A stretch of 64,000 bases of DNA from Acinetobacter sp. S54 (GTDB lineage Bacteria > Pseudomonadota > Gammaproteobacteria > Pseudomonadales > Moraxellaceae): the NCBI RefSeq assembly GCF_016624945.1, contig NZ_JACVUI010000001.1:62001-126000 (forward strand), written 5' to 3'. Shown here piece after piece: positions 26,390-35,795 of the stretch. Within the stretch, counting starts at the first letter, position 1. Each line of letters opens with the position of its first letter. Position numbers and translations under genes: made by a program. Below the pieces are notes generated by a model that was given only the letters and a program-made list of their open reading frames with translations, searched no databases and was not told the origin of the DNA.

Positions 26390-27748
26390 TTAAACCATCT
26401 GGTATAAGCGTTCTTTTGGAAAAACGGCTTTAAATAAAGAACCTTCATTTTCTCTGGAGACAACATCCAGATACGCGCCATGTTGCATAAGTACATGTTT
26501 AACAATTGCAAGTCCGAGTCCAGTTCCACCAGTTGCACGACTTCGTGCGCTATCTACTCGATAAAAACGTTCAGTTAATCGAGGTAAGTGTCTAGGATCA
26601 ATACCGATCCCATTATCCTGAACGGTAAAGTAGCCGTGTTCACCATCATCATGCCAGCCAATAGTAATAATGCCACCTTTAGGGGTGTATTTAATCGCAT
26701 TGGTAATCAGGTTACTAAAAGCACTCGCAATTTCCATATCTGAACCAATCAGATCACAGTGACTATCAATATCTAGATTTAGCGTATGTCCGTAATCTGC
26801 ATTATAGGCTTGCGCATCATCAAACAGTTGATTCATCAAGCTTGGCATTTCAATAATCTGATTCTTAGCAATTTTTTTGTTATTTTCCAGATTTGAAAGC
26901 AACAGTAAGTCATTCACCAGCGCATTCATACGCTTAGTTTGGGATTGCATCTGATCAAATGCGCGTTTCCAACGTGGGCTTAAATCCTCTTGATCTGTAA
27001 AGGTTTCAATATAACCACTCAACACGGTTAAGGGAGTGCGCAACTCATGCGAAATATTGTCGACAAAGTCTTTACGCATTTGTTCAAGATTGTGCATGCG
27101 AGTGACATCGTAGGCGACCAGCAGCACACTATCACCTCCAAAAGGAGTGAGTTTGATTTGAACATAATGATCATCCAGTACAGATGATTTCAATTTGATG
27201 CCATCAGGTGCTTGATCAATATAGTTAAAATACTCAATAAAACTCGGTTGTCGTAGTATGCTTAATATATTGGTACCACGATCCAGTATTTTAATTCCCA
27301 AGAGTTTTTCTGCGGCAGGGTTACACCATTCAATTTGATGTAAATCATCCACCAGCACAACTGCTTCATTTAGAGCGACTAATGATGATTGGGCACGATC
27401 AATCAGCCCGACCATTTCAGCTTGAACCACACGTTCCTGTCGCTGGGCACGATAAACATTAAACAGTAAAGCTCCCCAGATACCATTGAGGTTAGGTGGG
27501 GTATCGTAAGGGCGATTAGAAATCCACTCATTGACAATGTACAACGAGCGTAGTTGTAAGCCAAAGAAAATCAAAAATGCGATGAGGATACAAATGCCTA
27601 AATGGTCGAGACCAAATCCCACAAAAGCTGCAATAATAAGCAAAAAAGCCAGTAATCTTAAATCTTGCTTGGCAAAGGTCCATAAACTGCTGTAGCGAAA
27701 ACGTTTATGTTCACGGGCAAGATCTGGAACGGGATAGGGTTCGTACAT
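26390..27748 (-). CDS. phoR: Phosphate regulon sensor histidine kinase
   Basis: A membrane sensor kinase that phosphorylates PhoB under phosphate starvation. It has 452 residues. A hydrophobic hairpin lies near residues 30-68 (LRLLAFLLIIAAFVGF, LGICILIAFLIFFGLQL). A PAS domain follows (IDRAQSSLVALNEAVVLVDDLHQIEWCNPAA). HisKA has the H box FVDNISHELRTPLTVLSGY, and the HATPase domain has N (LITNAIKYTP), G1 (VQDNGIGI) and G2 (GTGLGLAIVK) boxes. It starts 10 nt after phoB and is co-transcribed with it. Confidence 0.95.
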   Translation of the reverse strand: MYEPYPVPDLAREHKRFRYSSLWTFAKQDLRLLAFLLIIAAFVGFGLDHLGICILIAFLIFFGLQLRSLYIVNEWISNRPYDTPPNLNGIWGALLFNVYRAQRQERVVQAEMVGLIDRAQSSLVALNEAVVLVDDLHQIEWCNPAAEKLLGIKILDRGTNILSILRQPSFIEYFNYIDQAPDGIKLKSSVLDDHYVQIKLTPFGGDSVLLVAYDVTRMHNLEQMRKDFVDNISHELRTPLTVLSGYIETFTDQEDLSPRWKRAFDQMQSQTKRMNALVNDLLLLSNLENNKKIAKNQIIEMPSLMNQLFDDAQAYNADYGHTLNLDIDSHCDLIGSDMEIASAFSNLITNAIKYTPKGGIITIGWHDDGEHGYFTVQDNGIGIDPRHLPRLTERFYRVDSARSRATGGTGLGLAIVKHVLMQHGAYLDVVSRENEGSLFKAVFPKERLYQMV

Positions 27749-27758
27749 AAAAGGTGCT

Positions 27759-28469
27759 TTAACCTGCTGCTAAATCCGCACGTGTTGAAAAACGATAGCC
27801 TGTACCACGTACAGTCTGTACAAATCGATCTACACCGAATGGCTCTAAGACTTTGCGTAAACGACGAATATGTACATCAATGGTACGATCTTCAATATAA
27901 ACATTGCCCCCCCAGACCTGATCCAGCAGTTGGGCACGAGTGTAGGCGCGTTCAGGATGCGTCATGAAGAAAGCCAATAAACGGTATTCAGTCGGCCCCA
28001 TATCTAGAATGTTACTTCCAAAACTTACGCGTTGGCTAACAGGATCTAGAATAAGTCCATTCGCGTCAATGGCTTTTTCACCATTTAAAGCATTGGCACG
28101 CCGTAATACTGCCTTGATTCGGGAAACCAATTCACGTGTTGAAAAAGGTTTGGTCATATAGTCATCTGCGCCTGCATCCAGACCTTGTACTTTATGGTCT
28201 TCTTCGCCACGCGCGGTGAGCATAATGACAGGAATCTCAGATAATGTCTCATCGCGTTTTAAGCGACGACATAGATCAACCCCGCTGACACCACCGGGTA
28301 ACATCCAATCCAGTAAAATTAAAGCAGGACGCTGATCAACAATCATTTGATGCGCTTGTTTGGCATCTTCGGCCTGTAAACATTGAAAGCCTGCCATATC
28401 CAGTGAGGTATGAATCATTTCACGGATGGGAAGTTCGTCATCGACGATTAAAATATAGTCATCTTTCAC
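27759..28469 (-). CDS. phoB: Phosphate regulon response regulator
   Basis: An OmpR/PhoB-type regulator that activates pho genes when phosphorylated. It has 236 residues. The receiver domain has the acidic pair in LIVDDELPI, the phosphoacceptor in [10 protein letters not shown], a conserved threonine in [10 protein letters not shown] and lysine in YMTKPFS. The C-terminal winged helix holds LGLILDP-like segments, [30 protein letters not shown] and [16 protein letters not shown]. It is immediately upstream of phoR. Several TGTCAT-like sites lie upstream and may be autoregulatory. Confidence 0.96.
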   Translation of the reverse strand: MKDDYILIVDDELPIREMIHTSLDMAGFQCLQAEDAKQAHQMIVDQRPALILLDWMLPGGVSGVDLCRRLKRDETLSEIPVIMLTARGEEDHKVQGLDAGADDYMTKPFSTRELVSRIKAVLRRANALNGEKAIDANGLILDPVSQRVSFGSNILDMGPTEYRLLAFFMTHPERAYTRAQLLDQVWGGNVYIEDRTIDVHIRRLRKVLEPFGVDRFVQTVRGTGYRFSTRADLAAG

Positions 28470-28516
28470 AACGCAATTACCCTATTTAGTTTATTGAACG
28501 GCGTACCGTTTTATTT

Positions 28517-28550
28517 ATGACAGGCTTATTACAAAGATTAATTATGACAG
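28517..28550 (-). promoter_or_regulatory. Possible PHO-box half sites upstream of phoB
   Basis: On the minus strand CTGTCAT occurs at 28550-28544 and 28523-28517, matching the half site of the enterobacterial PHO box. The spacing (27 bp) does not fit the usual 11-bp repeat. Related TGTCA motifs also occur near 28596 and 28628. Autoregulation by PhoB is plausible but not proven. Confidence 0.35.
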
Positions 28551-28670
28551 TATCATTGCAGAATTCATCAGAACGTGTTTTTTTAGCATGAATTGTGACA
28601 AAAAATTGCATCCGTGATGATCAATTCATGACAAAAGCTCAATTTTTAATAAGGTTAATGTCAACTTAAT

Positions 28671-29357
28671 TTATTTTTCTTTCTCGGAAAAAGTTTGTAG
28701 TAGAGATAAAAATACCGTACGGCAAGCAAATAGCACATCTTCTTGGGATTGTTTAAATCCCCCCATGACCCAACGAATAGCGATTTGGGTGACATAACCG
28801 TTTAATCCCGTTGCGATCAAAGAAACTTCCTGCTCTGAACGTTGTAAATGCGGCATCATCAGCATGACAAAAGCCTGAATCATACGGTCAAAACGTAGCA
28901 TGGTTTCCTGAATAGTGGCCTGATTATGCAGCTCTTGTACTAGCATGGCATCAATATAAATAATACGGGCTAAACGGGGATCTTCTTTGAGTGTTCGTAA
29001 TAATGAATTGAGACCCGCATCAATCATATTGACGGGGTCAGGTGCGGCCTGCATGACACCCTGCATGACATTTTGTTGTAAAGTTTCGATCAGTTTTAAG
29101 AAAATGGTCTGAAATAATTCTTCGCTTTTTTTAAAAGATTCATAAAAATACCGTTCTGTCAGTTTGGCTTCATTGCAGACATCCTTTACCGTGACTGAAA
29201 AAAATCCCTGTGTTCCGTAGGTTTCTATTCCTGCCTCAATGAGTTTTTCACGACGTACATGCTTACGTTCAGTCAAAGACAAGCCTTTAAATTGACGTTC
29301 TTTATTGACTGTTTTTTTGTTCTGTTTTGCATTTAAATCGGATTTGTGTGTAGTCAT
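28671..29357 (-). CDS. TetR-family transcriptional regulator divergent from an SDR gene
   Basis: 228 residues. After a charged N-terminal extension (KQNKKTVNKERQFKGLS) comes a TetR DNA-binding domain (KLIEAGIETYGTQGFFSVTVKDVCNEAKLTERYFYESFKKSEELF) and a helical effector domain. It is divergent from an SDR oxidoreductase. A 20-bp palindrome in the shared intergenic region (29463-29482) is the likely operator. The ligand is unknown. Confidence 0.88.
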   Translation of the reverse strand: MTTHKSDLNAKQNKKTVNKERQFKGLSLTERKHVRREKLIEAGIETYGTQGFFSVTVKDVCNEAKLTERYFYESFKKSEELFQTIFLKLIETLQQNVMQGVMQAAPDPVNMIDAGLNSLLRTLKEDPRLARIIYIDAMLVQELHNQATIQETMLRFDRMIQAFVMLMMPHLQRSEQEVSLIATGLNGYVTQIAIRWVMGGFKQSQEDVLFACRTVFLSLLQTFSEKEK

Positions 29358-29462
29358 TGATATGTGGTGTCCTCATTGGCTATGGAGAGTTTAGCAAGTT
29401 TTGGCCAAAATAACCGAGTCAGTCATTTGTTTGAGTATTTACTCTAGATCGGATAGATTGTA

Positions 29463-29482
29463 TTGACAATATGTATTGTCAA
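29463..29482. promoter_or_regulatory. Palindromic operator between tetR and the SDR gene
   Basis: TTGACAAT-ATGT-ATTGTCAA, a perfect 8-bp arm palindrome, about 105 bp from the tetR start and 71 bp before the SDR start. It includes a TTGACA -35-like hexamer, so repressor binding would overlap a promoter. Confidence 0.72.
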
Positions 29483-29552
29483 AAATATAGTGATTGAATC
29501 ATGTACATCAGCATGGGTTTGTGTACACCTATTTAAGGGAAAAGGTCAGGCA

Positions 29553-30389
29553 ATGAAAAATTTTAAAAATAAAGTCGCTGCAGTTACGGGAGCAGGCTCA
29601 GGTATAGGCCAGCAACTTGCTCTTTTATTGGCAAAAGAAGGATGCCATTTGTCACTGAGTGATATCAATGAACAAGGACTTGCAGCGACGGTCGAACTGC
29701 TTAAACCTTATAATATTCGTGTCACCACACAAAAACTGGATGTGTCAGATCGCCATGCGGTGAAGACTTGGGCAGAACAAACCGTTCAAAATCATGGTTT
29801 CGTGAACATGATTTTTAACAATGCGGGTGTTGCATTAGGCTCTACGGTTGAAGGTGCTAGTTATGAAGAACTGGAATGGATTGTAAATATTAATTTCTGG
29901 GGTGTGGTTTATGGCACCAAAGAGTTTTTACCATTTATTAAGCAAACCAAAGATGGCCATATCGTCAACATTTCGAGTCTATTTGGTTTGATTTCACAAC
30001 CGACCCAGTCGGCTTATAATGCAACAAAATTTGCAGTTCGCGGTTTTACCGAGTCTTTGCGTCAAGAACTAGACATGCAAAATTGTGGAGTCAGCGCCCT
30101 GTGTGTACATCCAGGTGGGATTCGTACCAATATTGCCAATGCTGCAAAAATGAATGACAGTTTAAAAACCTTGGGTATGCACCCTGAAAAATCGATTAAA
30201 GCATTTAATAAATTATTGCGCTGCCCACCCGAAGAAGCGGCGCGTCAGATACTTGAAGCTGTTCGCAAAGATAAGCGTCGTTTATTAATTGGTAATGATG
30301 CAAAAGTACTGGATCTTATGCAACGCTTTTTACCAACAGGTTATCAGCGTGTCAGTGAATTTGGAACTAAGCTAACCAATAAACTTTAA
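29553..30389 (+). CDS. Short-chain dehydrogenase/reductase (SDR)
   Basis: 278 residues from ATG 29553 (MKNFKNKVAAVTGAGSGIG), with AGG just upstream; the longer ORF from 29463 runs through the operator. Motifs are the NAD(P)-binding TGAGSGIG, NNAGVALG, the catalytic serine in IVNISSLFG and the YNATKFA Tyr-Lys pair. The C-terminal part is longer than a minimal SDR. The substrate is unknown. Divergent control by the neighbouring TetR protein is likely. Confidence 0.9.
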   Translation: MKNFKNKVAAVTGAGSGIGQQLALLLAKEGCHLSLSDINEQGLAATVELLKPYNIRVTTQKLDVSDRHAVKTWAEQTVQNHGFVNMIFNNAGVALGSTVEGASYEELEWIVNINFWGVVYGTKEFLPFIKQTKDGHIVNISSLFGLISQPTQSAYNATKFAVRGFTESLRQELDMQNCGVSALCVHPGGIRTNIANAAKMNDSLKTLGMHPEKSIKAFNKLLRCPPEEAARQILEAVRKDKRRLLIGNDAKVLDLMQRFLPTGYQRVSEFGTKLTNKL

Positions 30390-30396
30390 TATCATC

Positions 30397-30427
30397 AAAG
30401 CCCACTAAAATTAAGTGGGCTTTTTTT
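30397..30427. terminator. Bidirectional intrinsic terminator between the SDR and MATE genes
   Basis: AAAGCCCACT and AGTGGGCTTT arms with an AAAATTA loop and a long T run on the plus strand. It lies between the convergent stops at 30389 and 30431. Confidence 0.92.
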
Positions 30428-30430
30428 GCG

Positions 30431-31798
30431 TTAAATTAACACTTTAATGGCTTTTTTCTTCCAGATAAATTGATAATAACTGGCTTGTAAAATACATAGG
30501 CTGACAAAGGCGAGAGCATACGCATACCAAATGCCTTTTAGTCCCCAGAGGCTACTAAACCAGTATGCACAAGGCACTTCAATACATAAAATCGCTGCAA
30601 TATTAATCAGCATAGGCATTGTCACGGTGCCGCTTGACCGCATAATCGAAGCAAAAATGGCGCTGGCACCAAAAAATAAAATTGACCATAGCACAATAAA
30701 TAAAAGCTGCTGTCCAAGTTGAACGACACTATCATCGGTAATAAATAAAGCCATCAAATATTTTGAAAATAGATACGCCAGAATGACCAGTGTTCCAGTA
30801 ATGATGATATTCATCCACAGCGCCGTGCGGGTAACGCGGGCTAACAAATCCGATTTTCCCATTCCAATCGCTTGTGCGCCAAAAATAGAAGCGGCAATGG
30901 CAATAGATAAAGCAGGAAACTGGATATAGTTCAAAACCTGATTGACCGCGCCATAAGCAGCAGTTGCGTGCGCACCAAACCGATTAACCAGACCTACAAC
31001 GACTAGTCCAGCTACTGAGGTAGTGACCATTTGAACCCCAGTTGGAATTCCTAAACGTAAAATCAGTCGACTTAATTCGGCATCGTAACGGATATGTTTG
31101 AGCAGCGCTAAATCAGGTTTAAGGGGATGATTCTTCTTATTTAAATAAATAATTAAAAAGAGAATAACTAATGCATTACCTGTAATGGTGGCAATGGCTG
31201 GCGCAATAATGCCCAGTTTGGGAAAACCAAAATAACCTGCAATGAGCACTGGAGTAATCACTAGACCAATTAAACTGGTTAAGGACAAGGCAACTAGCGG
31301 CGTGATACTGTCACCCACGCCACGTAAAATAGAGGTATAAATAATATACACAAATAATAAAGGACTACCTGCTAGCATCCAGCGTACATAAGGTAAAGAC
31401 AGATGCAACACACTGGAATCTGTACCTAAAGCCAGCAAAACATGGGGCGCAAAAAACACGCCTAAGGCTGCGATAATACAACCTCCAATCATGGTCATAA
31501 ATAAAGTAGAACCCACTACACAGCGGACTTTTTCAATATTTTGTGCGCCCCATGCTTGCCCGACCAAGACTGTCGAACCTGCCGACAATCCAATCACAAA
31601 AGCCATTAAACAAAACAAAATGGGAAAAAACACAGCGACAGCCGCAATAGCATCGACGCCCATCATTTGACCAACAAAAACCGTATTAATGGTGCCTGAC
31701 AGATTTTGCAGGATATTGGTGGCAATTAACGGCAACAAGAAAATCAAAAAAGTTTTCCATATCTTTTGTTGCTGAATCAGGGGACGGTGAGGGGGCAT
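30431..31798 (-). CDS. MATE-family multidrug/cation efflux transporter
   Basis: 455 residues with about twelve membrane helices, of the MATE (NorM/DinF-like) family. The N-terminal half begins KTFLIFLLPLIATNILQNLSGTINTVFVGQMMG, with the duplicated fold seen again near RLGIPTGVQMVTTSVAGLVVVGLVNRFG. These transporters use Na+ or H+ gradients to export cationic drugs. The start has GGAG about 7 nt upstream. It is a single gene, convergent with the SDR. Substrate not predictable. Confidence 0.92.
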   Translation of the reverse strand: MPPHRPLIQQQKIWKTFLIFLLPLIATNILQNLSGTINTVFVGQMMGVDAIAAVAVFFPILFCLMAFVIGLSAGSTVLVGQAWGAQNIEKVRCVVGSTLFMTMIGGCIIAALGVFFAPHVLLALGTDSSVLHLSLPYVRWMLAGSPLLFVYIIYTSILRGVGDSITPLVALSLTSLIGLVITPVLIAGYFGFPKLGIIAPAIATITGNALVILFLIIYLNKKNHPLKPDLALLKHIRYDAELSRLILRLGIPTGVQMVTTSVAGLVVVGLVNRFGAHATAAYGAVNQVLNYIQFPALSIAIAASIFGAQAIGMGKSDLLARVTRTALWMNIIITGTLVILAYLFSKYLMALFITDDSVVQLGQQLLFIVLWSILFFGASAIFASIMRSSGTVTMPMLINIAAILCIEVPCAYWFSSLWGLKGIWYAYALAFVSLCILQASYYQFIWKKKAIKVLI

Positions 31799-31915
31799 TT
31801 ATTCTCCATTAATATGAATGCGCAAGTGGTATTGTGATTGATTATTCCTTTACTGACAAAATAACACGTTGCTTTAAAAAGATGGTTATTTTACGCGTAT
31901 GAGACTGACGATGAA

Positions 31916-33067
31916 TTAACACGCACTCAATAGATGTACAGCACGTTGCAAGGTTTGTTCAGTTTTGGCAAAACAAAAGCGAATTAAGCGTAAATCTGAA
32001 GGTGGGTGTTTATAAAATACAGATAGAGGAATAGCGACGATACCTTTTTCTTCCGCTAGAAAATAGCACATTTCAATATCATTTAAATCAGGACGAATTT
32101 CACTGTAATCAACTGTTTGAAAATAGGTGCCTTGGCACGGTACAAATCGAAAACGCGACTGTTGAAGACCCTGATTAAATGTATCTCTTTTGATTTGATA
32201 AAAATTGGCCAGTTCAGTTATATGCTCAGGGTGTTGTTGCATATAGTGCGTTAAGGCAATTTGCGCAGGCGTATTGCCACAAAAGTTTGCGTATTGATAA
32301 ATCTGTCGAAATAGGTGCATGAGGGGCGCAGCAGCAACGCAATAACCAGTTTTCCAACCTGTTACATGAAAGGTTTTACCAAAAGAACCAACGACAAAGC
32401 TACGTTCTCTTAATTCAGGGAAGTGCAAGGCACTCCAATGTTTAGCCCCATCAAAGATGAGATGCTCATAGACTTCATCCGACAATACCAATAAGTCGTG
32501 CTTTTCGACCAGTTCAATCAACTGCTGCCAATCCTGATACGACCAAATGGTACCTGTTGGATTATGCGGCGTATTGACGATAATCATACGGGTACGTGGG
32601 CTGATATGGGCTGCAACCTGACCCCAATTTACTTTAAACTCAGGGGCATCCAGCGCAATATGTACAGGAATACCCCCTGCAACGCGTACCGCAGGGTCAT
32701 AACTATCATAGCTCGGATCAAAAATGATAACTTCGTCACCCGTATGGATCGTGGCTTGAATGGCAGCAAATAAACCGATAGTTGCACCAGGAGTAATGGT
32801 GATCTGCGTTAAAGGGTCAAGGGTGACCTGATCGCGTTGCTGAAATTGTAACGCAACCTGTTGGCGCAAAGGCAAATAGCCATCCCCTGCAACGTATTGA
32901 TTGTGTCCGTTTCGAGTCGCTTCACATAAAGCTTCAATCAAATCGGGTGGTGCAGCAAAATCAGGGAACCCTTGAGAAAGATTAAGCGCATTTAAGCGTT
33001 GAGCCAACGCAGACATGGTACTGAATATAGTCACGCCTTGATCAGGCAATTTGGATGACAGTTGCAT
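31916..33067 (-). CDS. PLP-dependent aminotransferase, methionine aminotransferase (YbdL)-like
   Basis: 383 residues, fold type I aminotransferase. Motifs are LNLSQGFPDF at the N-terminus, GYLPLRQQVA, TPGATIGLFAA, NTPHNPTGTIWS, LSDEVYEHLIFDG and the PLP-lysine segment VGSFGKTFHVTGWKTGYC. A C-terminal arginine for carboxylate binding is in LRLIRFCFAK. The best fit is the YbdL/methionine:2-oxoacid aminotransferase group, which also handles aromatic amino acids and kynurenine. Exact specificity is uncertain. It is monocistronic. Confidence 0.85.
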   Translation of the reverse strand: MQLSSKLPDQGVTIFSTMSALAQRLNALNLSQGFPDFAAPPDLIEALCEATRNGHNQYVAGDGYLPLRQQVALQFQQRDQVTLDPLTQITITPGATIGLFAAIQATIHTGDEVIIFDPSYDSYDPAVRVAGGIPVHIALDAPEFKVNWGQVAAHISPRTRMIIVNTPHNPTGTIWSYQDWQQLIELVEKHDLLVLSDEVYEHLIFDGAKHWSALHFPELRERSFVVGSFGKTFHVTGWKTGYCVAAAPLMHLFRQIYQYANFCGNTPAQIALTHYMQQHPEHITELANFYQIKRDTFNQGLQQSRFRFVPCQGTYFQTVDYSEIRPDLNDIEMCYFLAEEKGIVAIPLSVFYKHPPSDLRLIRFCFAKTEQTLQRAVHLLSAC

Positions 33068-33099
33068 GGCTCAAACGGTTCTCATCTGGAAAAATAATC

Positions 33100-34407
33100 T
33101 TATAGCATATAATCGACTAGCGCGCGGATGATGCCTAATACCAGACCAATAAATGCACCCACCACGACGCCATTGACGCGGATCATATGCAGATCACCAC
33201 CGACTTCATTTTCAATCTTGGCAATCATTTCCCGTGAATCCCATTCATGAATCCGTTCACTGATATAACGAATGATTTTATCGCTATATTGATCGCTAAA
33301 AGTAATGGCCAGCCCTTTCATTTTTTCATTGAGCACTTCACGTACGGCCGTGTTCTGGATCAGATTATGTCCTACCTGCTCAATCGCTACCCGTAAATTT
33401 TGAGCAATGCCAGAATCTTCTTTAAGTAAATCCTGTTTGATGGCATGACATAAAATGACGACAGCACCACTAATAAAATTGAGTACTTGTGGGCTATCTA
33501 GCAGAGCATTTTTACCTTCATTTAAACGACGACTTGCTTCACTGTCTGCATCGGCCAGTTGCAACATCATACTTTGTGCACCCTGTTCGATGCCTTGTCG
33601 CCACGGATGTTCAGGGTCGGCTAGCATTGACTCGACTTTTTCGATGAGGGAATCAATAGTGCGTTGTTGTACATCTATCCCGATCCAACTGGCACCTTTA
33701 GCCAGTTTCCACACGCCAAGTTCTTTAAACAGGGTACGTGTCAGCTCACGTGCCTGATCAGGATGGGTCACAATCCATTCATGGGCGAGATCAAGCCCGC
33801 GTTGTAGTACATCCTGATGGAAGTCATTTTCCAAGACGGCACGTAACATTTCACTGGCAAGTGAGTTGATTTGGGTGTTTTTAACCCATTGCACACTATT
33901 GGTTTGAATAAAACGTGCAATTTGTTCCTGACTGATAAACTCAAACAGTTTAGGAAGCGTTTGCTGAATCAATTGCACGATTTGCGTATTATTTTTAGGA
34001 TTGGCCAGCCATTGCCCAATTGCCAGACTTAAATCAATCGTGTTTAAGCTGCGCTCGACAACTTGAGGCGATAGAAAGTTTTCCTGTACAAAACGGCCCA
34101 TCGATTCTGCAATACGGGTTTTATTACGCGGAATAATTTCAGTATGGTCCAGCAAAAACTTGGGAATTGGAATTTTGCCAAACGGATTGCGAAACAGCAC
34201 TGTAATGGCATACCAGTCGGCTAGCCCCCCGACGACCCCCGCTTCTGCGGAGAGCATCAAAATATGAATGATCCATGCATATTCAGGCCAAAATTTTGCC
34301 ATAACCATGAGTACGATCCACGCCGCAACCGCGCTCAGTAGCGCAATTGTGGCATAGCGTCTACTCCGACTTAAACTCGGAGAATGAGATGTTTCTTCAA
34401 CCTGCAT
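33100..34407 (-). CDS. DUF445-family membrane protein
   Basis: 435 residues. N-terminal hydrophobic segments (YATIALLSAVAAWIVLMVM and WIIHILMLSAEAGVVGGLADWYAIT) are followed by the DUF445 signature ITVLFRNPFGKIPIPKFLLDHTEIIPRNKTRIAESMGRFVQENFLS. The long helical middle part lies outside the membrane. A C-terminal membrane segment carries IRVNGVVVGAFIGLVLGIIRALVDY. The family is conserved in bacteria but its role is not known. It lies 14 nt downstream of the lipoprotein gene on the same strand, so co-expression is likely. Confidence 0.88.
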   Translation of the reverse strand: MQVEETSHSPSLSRSRRYATIALLSAVAAWIVLMVMAKFWPEYAWIIHILMLSAEAGVVGGLADWYAITVLFRNPFGKIPIPKFLLDHTEIIPRNKTRIAESMGRFVQENFLSPQVVERSLNTIDLSLAIGQWLANPKNNTQIVQLIQQTLPKLFEFISQEQIARFIQTNSVQWVKNTQINSLASEMLRAVLENDFHQDVLQRGLDLAHEWIVTHPDQARELTRTLFKELGVWKLAKGASWIGIDVQQRTIDSLIEKVESMLADPEHPWRQGIEQGAQSMMLQLADADSEASRRLNEGKNALLDSPQVLNFISGAVVILCHAIKQDLLKEDSGIAQNLRVAIEQVGHNLIQNTAVREVLNEKMKGLAITFSDQYSDKIIRYISERIHEWDSREMIAKIENEVGGDLHMIRVNGVVVGAFIGLVLGIIRALVDYML

Positions 34408-34421
34408 GCAAGCATCCTGTC

Positions 34422-35006
34422 TTAATTTTTGTTATTGCTGCTGCCCGTCGTAGGTTGAGAGTTTACTGGTTGAGGCAATAACACTTCACCAGACGGACTT
34501 AAGCCATATTTTTTTCCTAATGACTGTAAGATCAAGGTCGCATCAAACGCATCACTGGATGCAGTTTTTTGATCTTTATAACACTCTATACTATACGACA
34601 CTTCGACGGGATCGATATTGACCACACGTGGTGAATCATAGAAGGGATCCGGCCAAAAACCAGGATAACGGCGATAATAACCGTATGGATAATAATTGGG
34701 TGATGAATAAACCACAGCCTGTCGTGGAGGCTTTTGCGTTTGGTTACTTGGATCATCCATTACTTTGAAATAGCGAAAACCATTTTGAACCGTGGTTTGT
34801 GCGGCTTTGACCAGCGTAATTTCCTCAGCCGTACCATAACTCATATTGGGATCGGCTTTAAAACTGATTCGATAAATCTGGTTATTCAGCGGATATGTGG
34901 CAAATTGCCCGAGTTGATCAAAAGTCCTCGGTTTTTGAGGCGTGGTCGCGCATCCAGAAAGCACCAAAAGACTTGCCAATGCGGCACTGAGAGATAGATA
35001 TTTCAT
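34422..35006 (-). CDS. DUF4136-like outer-membrane lipoprotein
   Basis: 194 residues from ATG 35006, 6 nt after AAGGAG; a GTG one codon earlier is too close. The signal peptide ends in the lipobox LSGC (MKYLSLSAALASLLVLSGCA). The body contains TFDQLGQFATYPLNNQIYRISFKADPN and AEEITLVKAAQTTVQNGFRYFKVMDD, the pattern of a DUF4136-type domain. A Tyr/Pro-rich stretch (PNYYPYGYYRRYPGF) follows in the middle. The C-terminus is Ser/Asn-rich. Function unknown. It is in tandem with the DUF445 gene. Confidence 0.8.
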   Translation of the reverse strand: MKYLSLSAALASLLVLSGCATTPQKPRTFDQLGQFATYPLNNQIYRISFKADPNMSYGTAEEITLVKAAQTTVQNGFRYFKVMDDPSNQTQKPPRQAVVYSSPNYYPYGYYRRYPGFWPDPFYDSPRVVNIDPVEVSYSIECYKDQKTASSDAFDATLILQSLGKKYGLSPSGEVLLPQPVNSQPTTGSSNNKN

Positions 35007-35051
35007 CACGAACTCCTTTTATATGACATGCACGGAGTAAATAAATACGGT

Positions 35052-35591
35052 TTAAAAACTACTGTTGGGTTGGGTTAAAAATTCACGTTCTTCAGCAGTT
35101 GATTCACGACCTAAAACTTCATTACGATGCGGATAGCGTCCAAACCGATCAATAATAGCCTTATGTTTTTTCTCAAAGTCCAGATTAACAGGGTTACCCA
35201 GACGCTGAAATAGTTTCAGTGCAAACTCATGAATCAATTTGGATTCGCTATGCATGAATGGCATGTATAGGAAAGAACGCTGCGGTGGGCTCAGTTCTGC
35301 ATCTAGTTGCAGGCTAATAGCTTCCTGAGCCAATGTGAGTGCCATTGCATCATGGGCAAAGGCTTGCGCCTGATCCCGATATAAATTTCTGGAAAATTGA
35401 TCCAGTACAATGATTTCTGCAAGACGACCTTCGGCATCCTGACGCCAAGACCAGAGTTCTGCCTGTGTAGCTTGACGATGAACTTCAGCAAATTGGCTGT
35501 GAATCTTTGCATCAAATTCATCACTTTTTTTAAACCATAAGGGTTCTTGTTCAGGATTAAACCAAAAATTTAGAATATCTTGTGGATTCAT
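35052..35591 (-). CDS. DUF924-family protein
   Basis: 179 residues. The family pattern is MNPQDILNFWFNPEQEPLWFKKSDEFD at the N-terminus, then AEGRLAEIIVLDQFSRNLYRDQAQAFAHDAMA, RSFLYMPFMHSES and the C-terminal RFGRYPHRNEVLGRESTAEEREFL. The fold is helical and related to TPR-like proteins; the role is unknown. It has a typical length and is a separate minus-strand gene. Confidence 0.88.
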   Translation of the reverse strand: MNPQDILNFWFNPEQEPLWFKKSDEFDAKIHSQFAEVHRQATQAELWSWRQDAEGRLAEIIVLDQFSRNLYRDQAQAFAHDAMALTLAQEAISLQLDAELSPPQRSFLYMPFMHSESKLIHEFALKLFQRLGNPVNLDFEKKHKAIIDRFGRYPHRNEVLGRESTAEEREFLTQPNSSF

Positions 35592-35795
35592 TGTAAACGA
35601 CTCTTTTCCTATTTATTCTTCAATAAAATCACAAAACAAGCATGTCTTATAGACCAAGTTTGTGATAAAAAATTGCCAAAGTGAAATTGCTAATTTTCAT
35701 AAATCATATCAGGGTGCTGCGCTGTCTAGCAGATTTCACGTTATACTAAAGTCATGATTTTTTTCATCGTTCTTTAAATCAGCGAGCAGGTGTAC

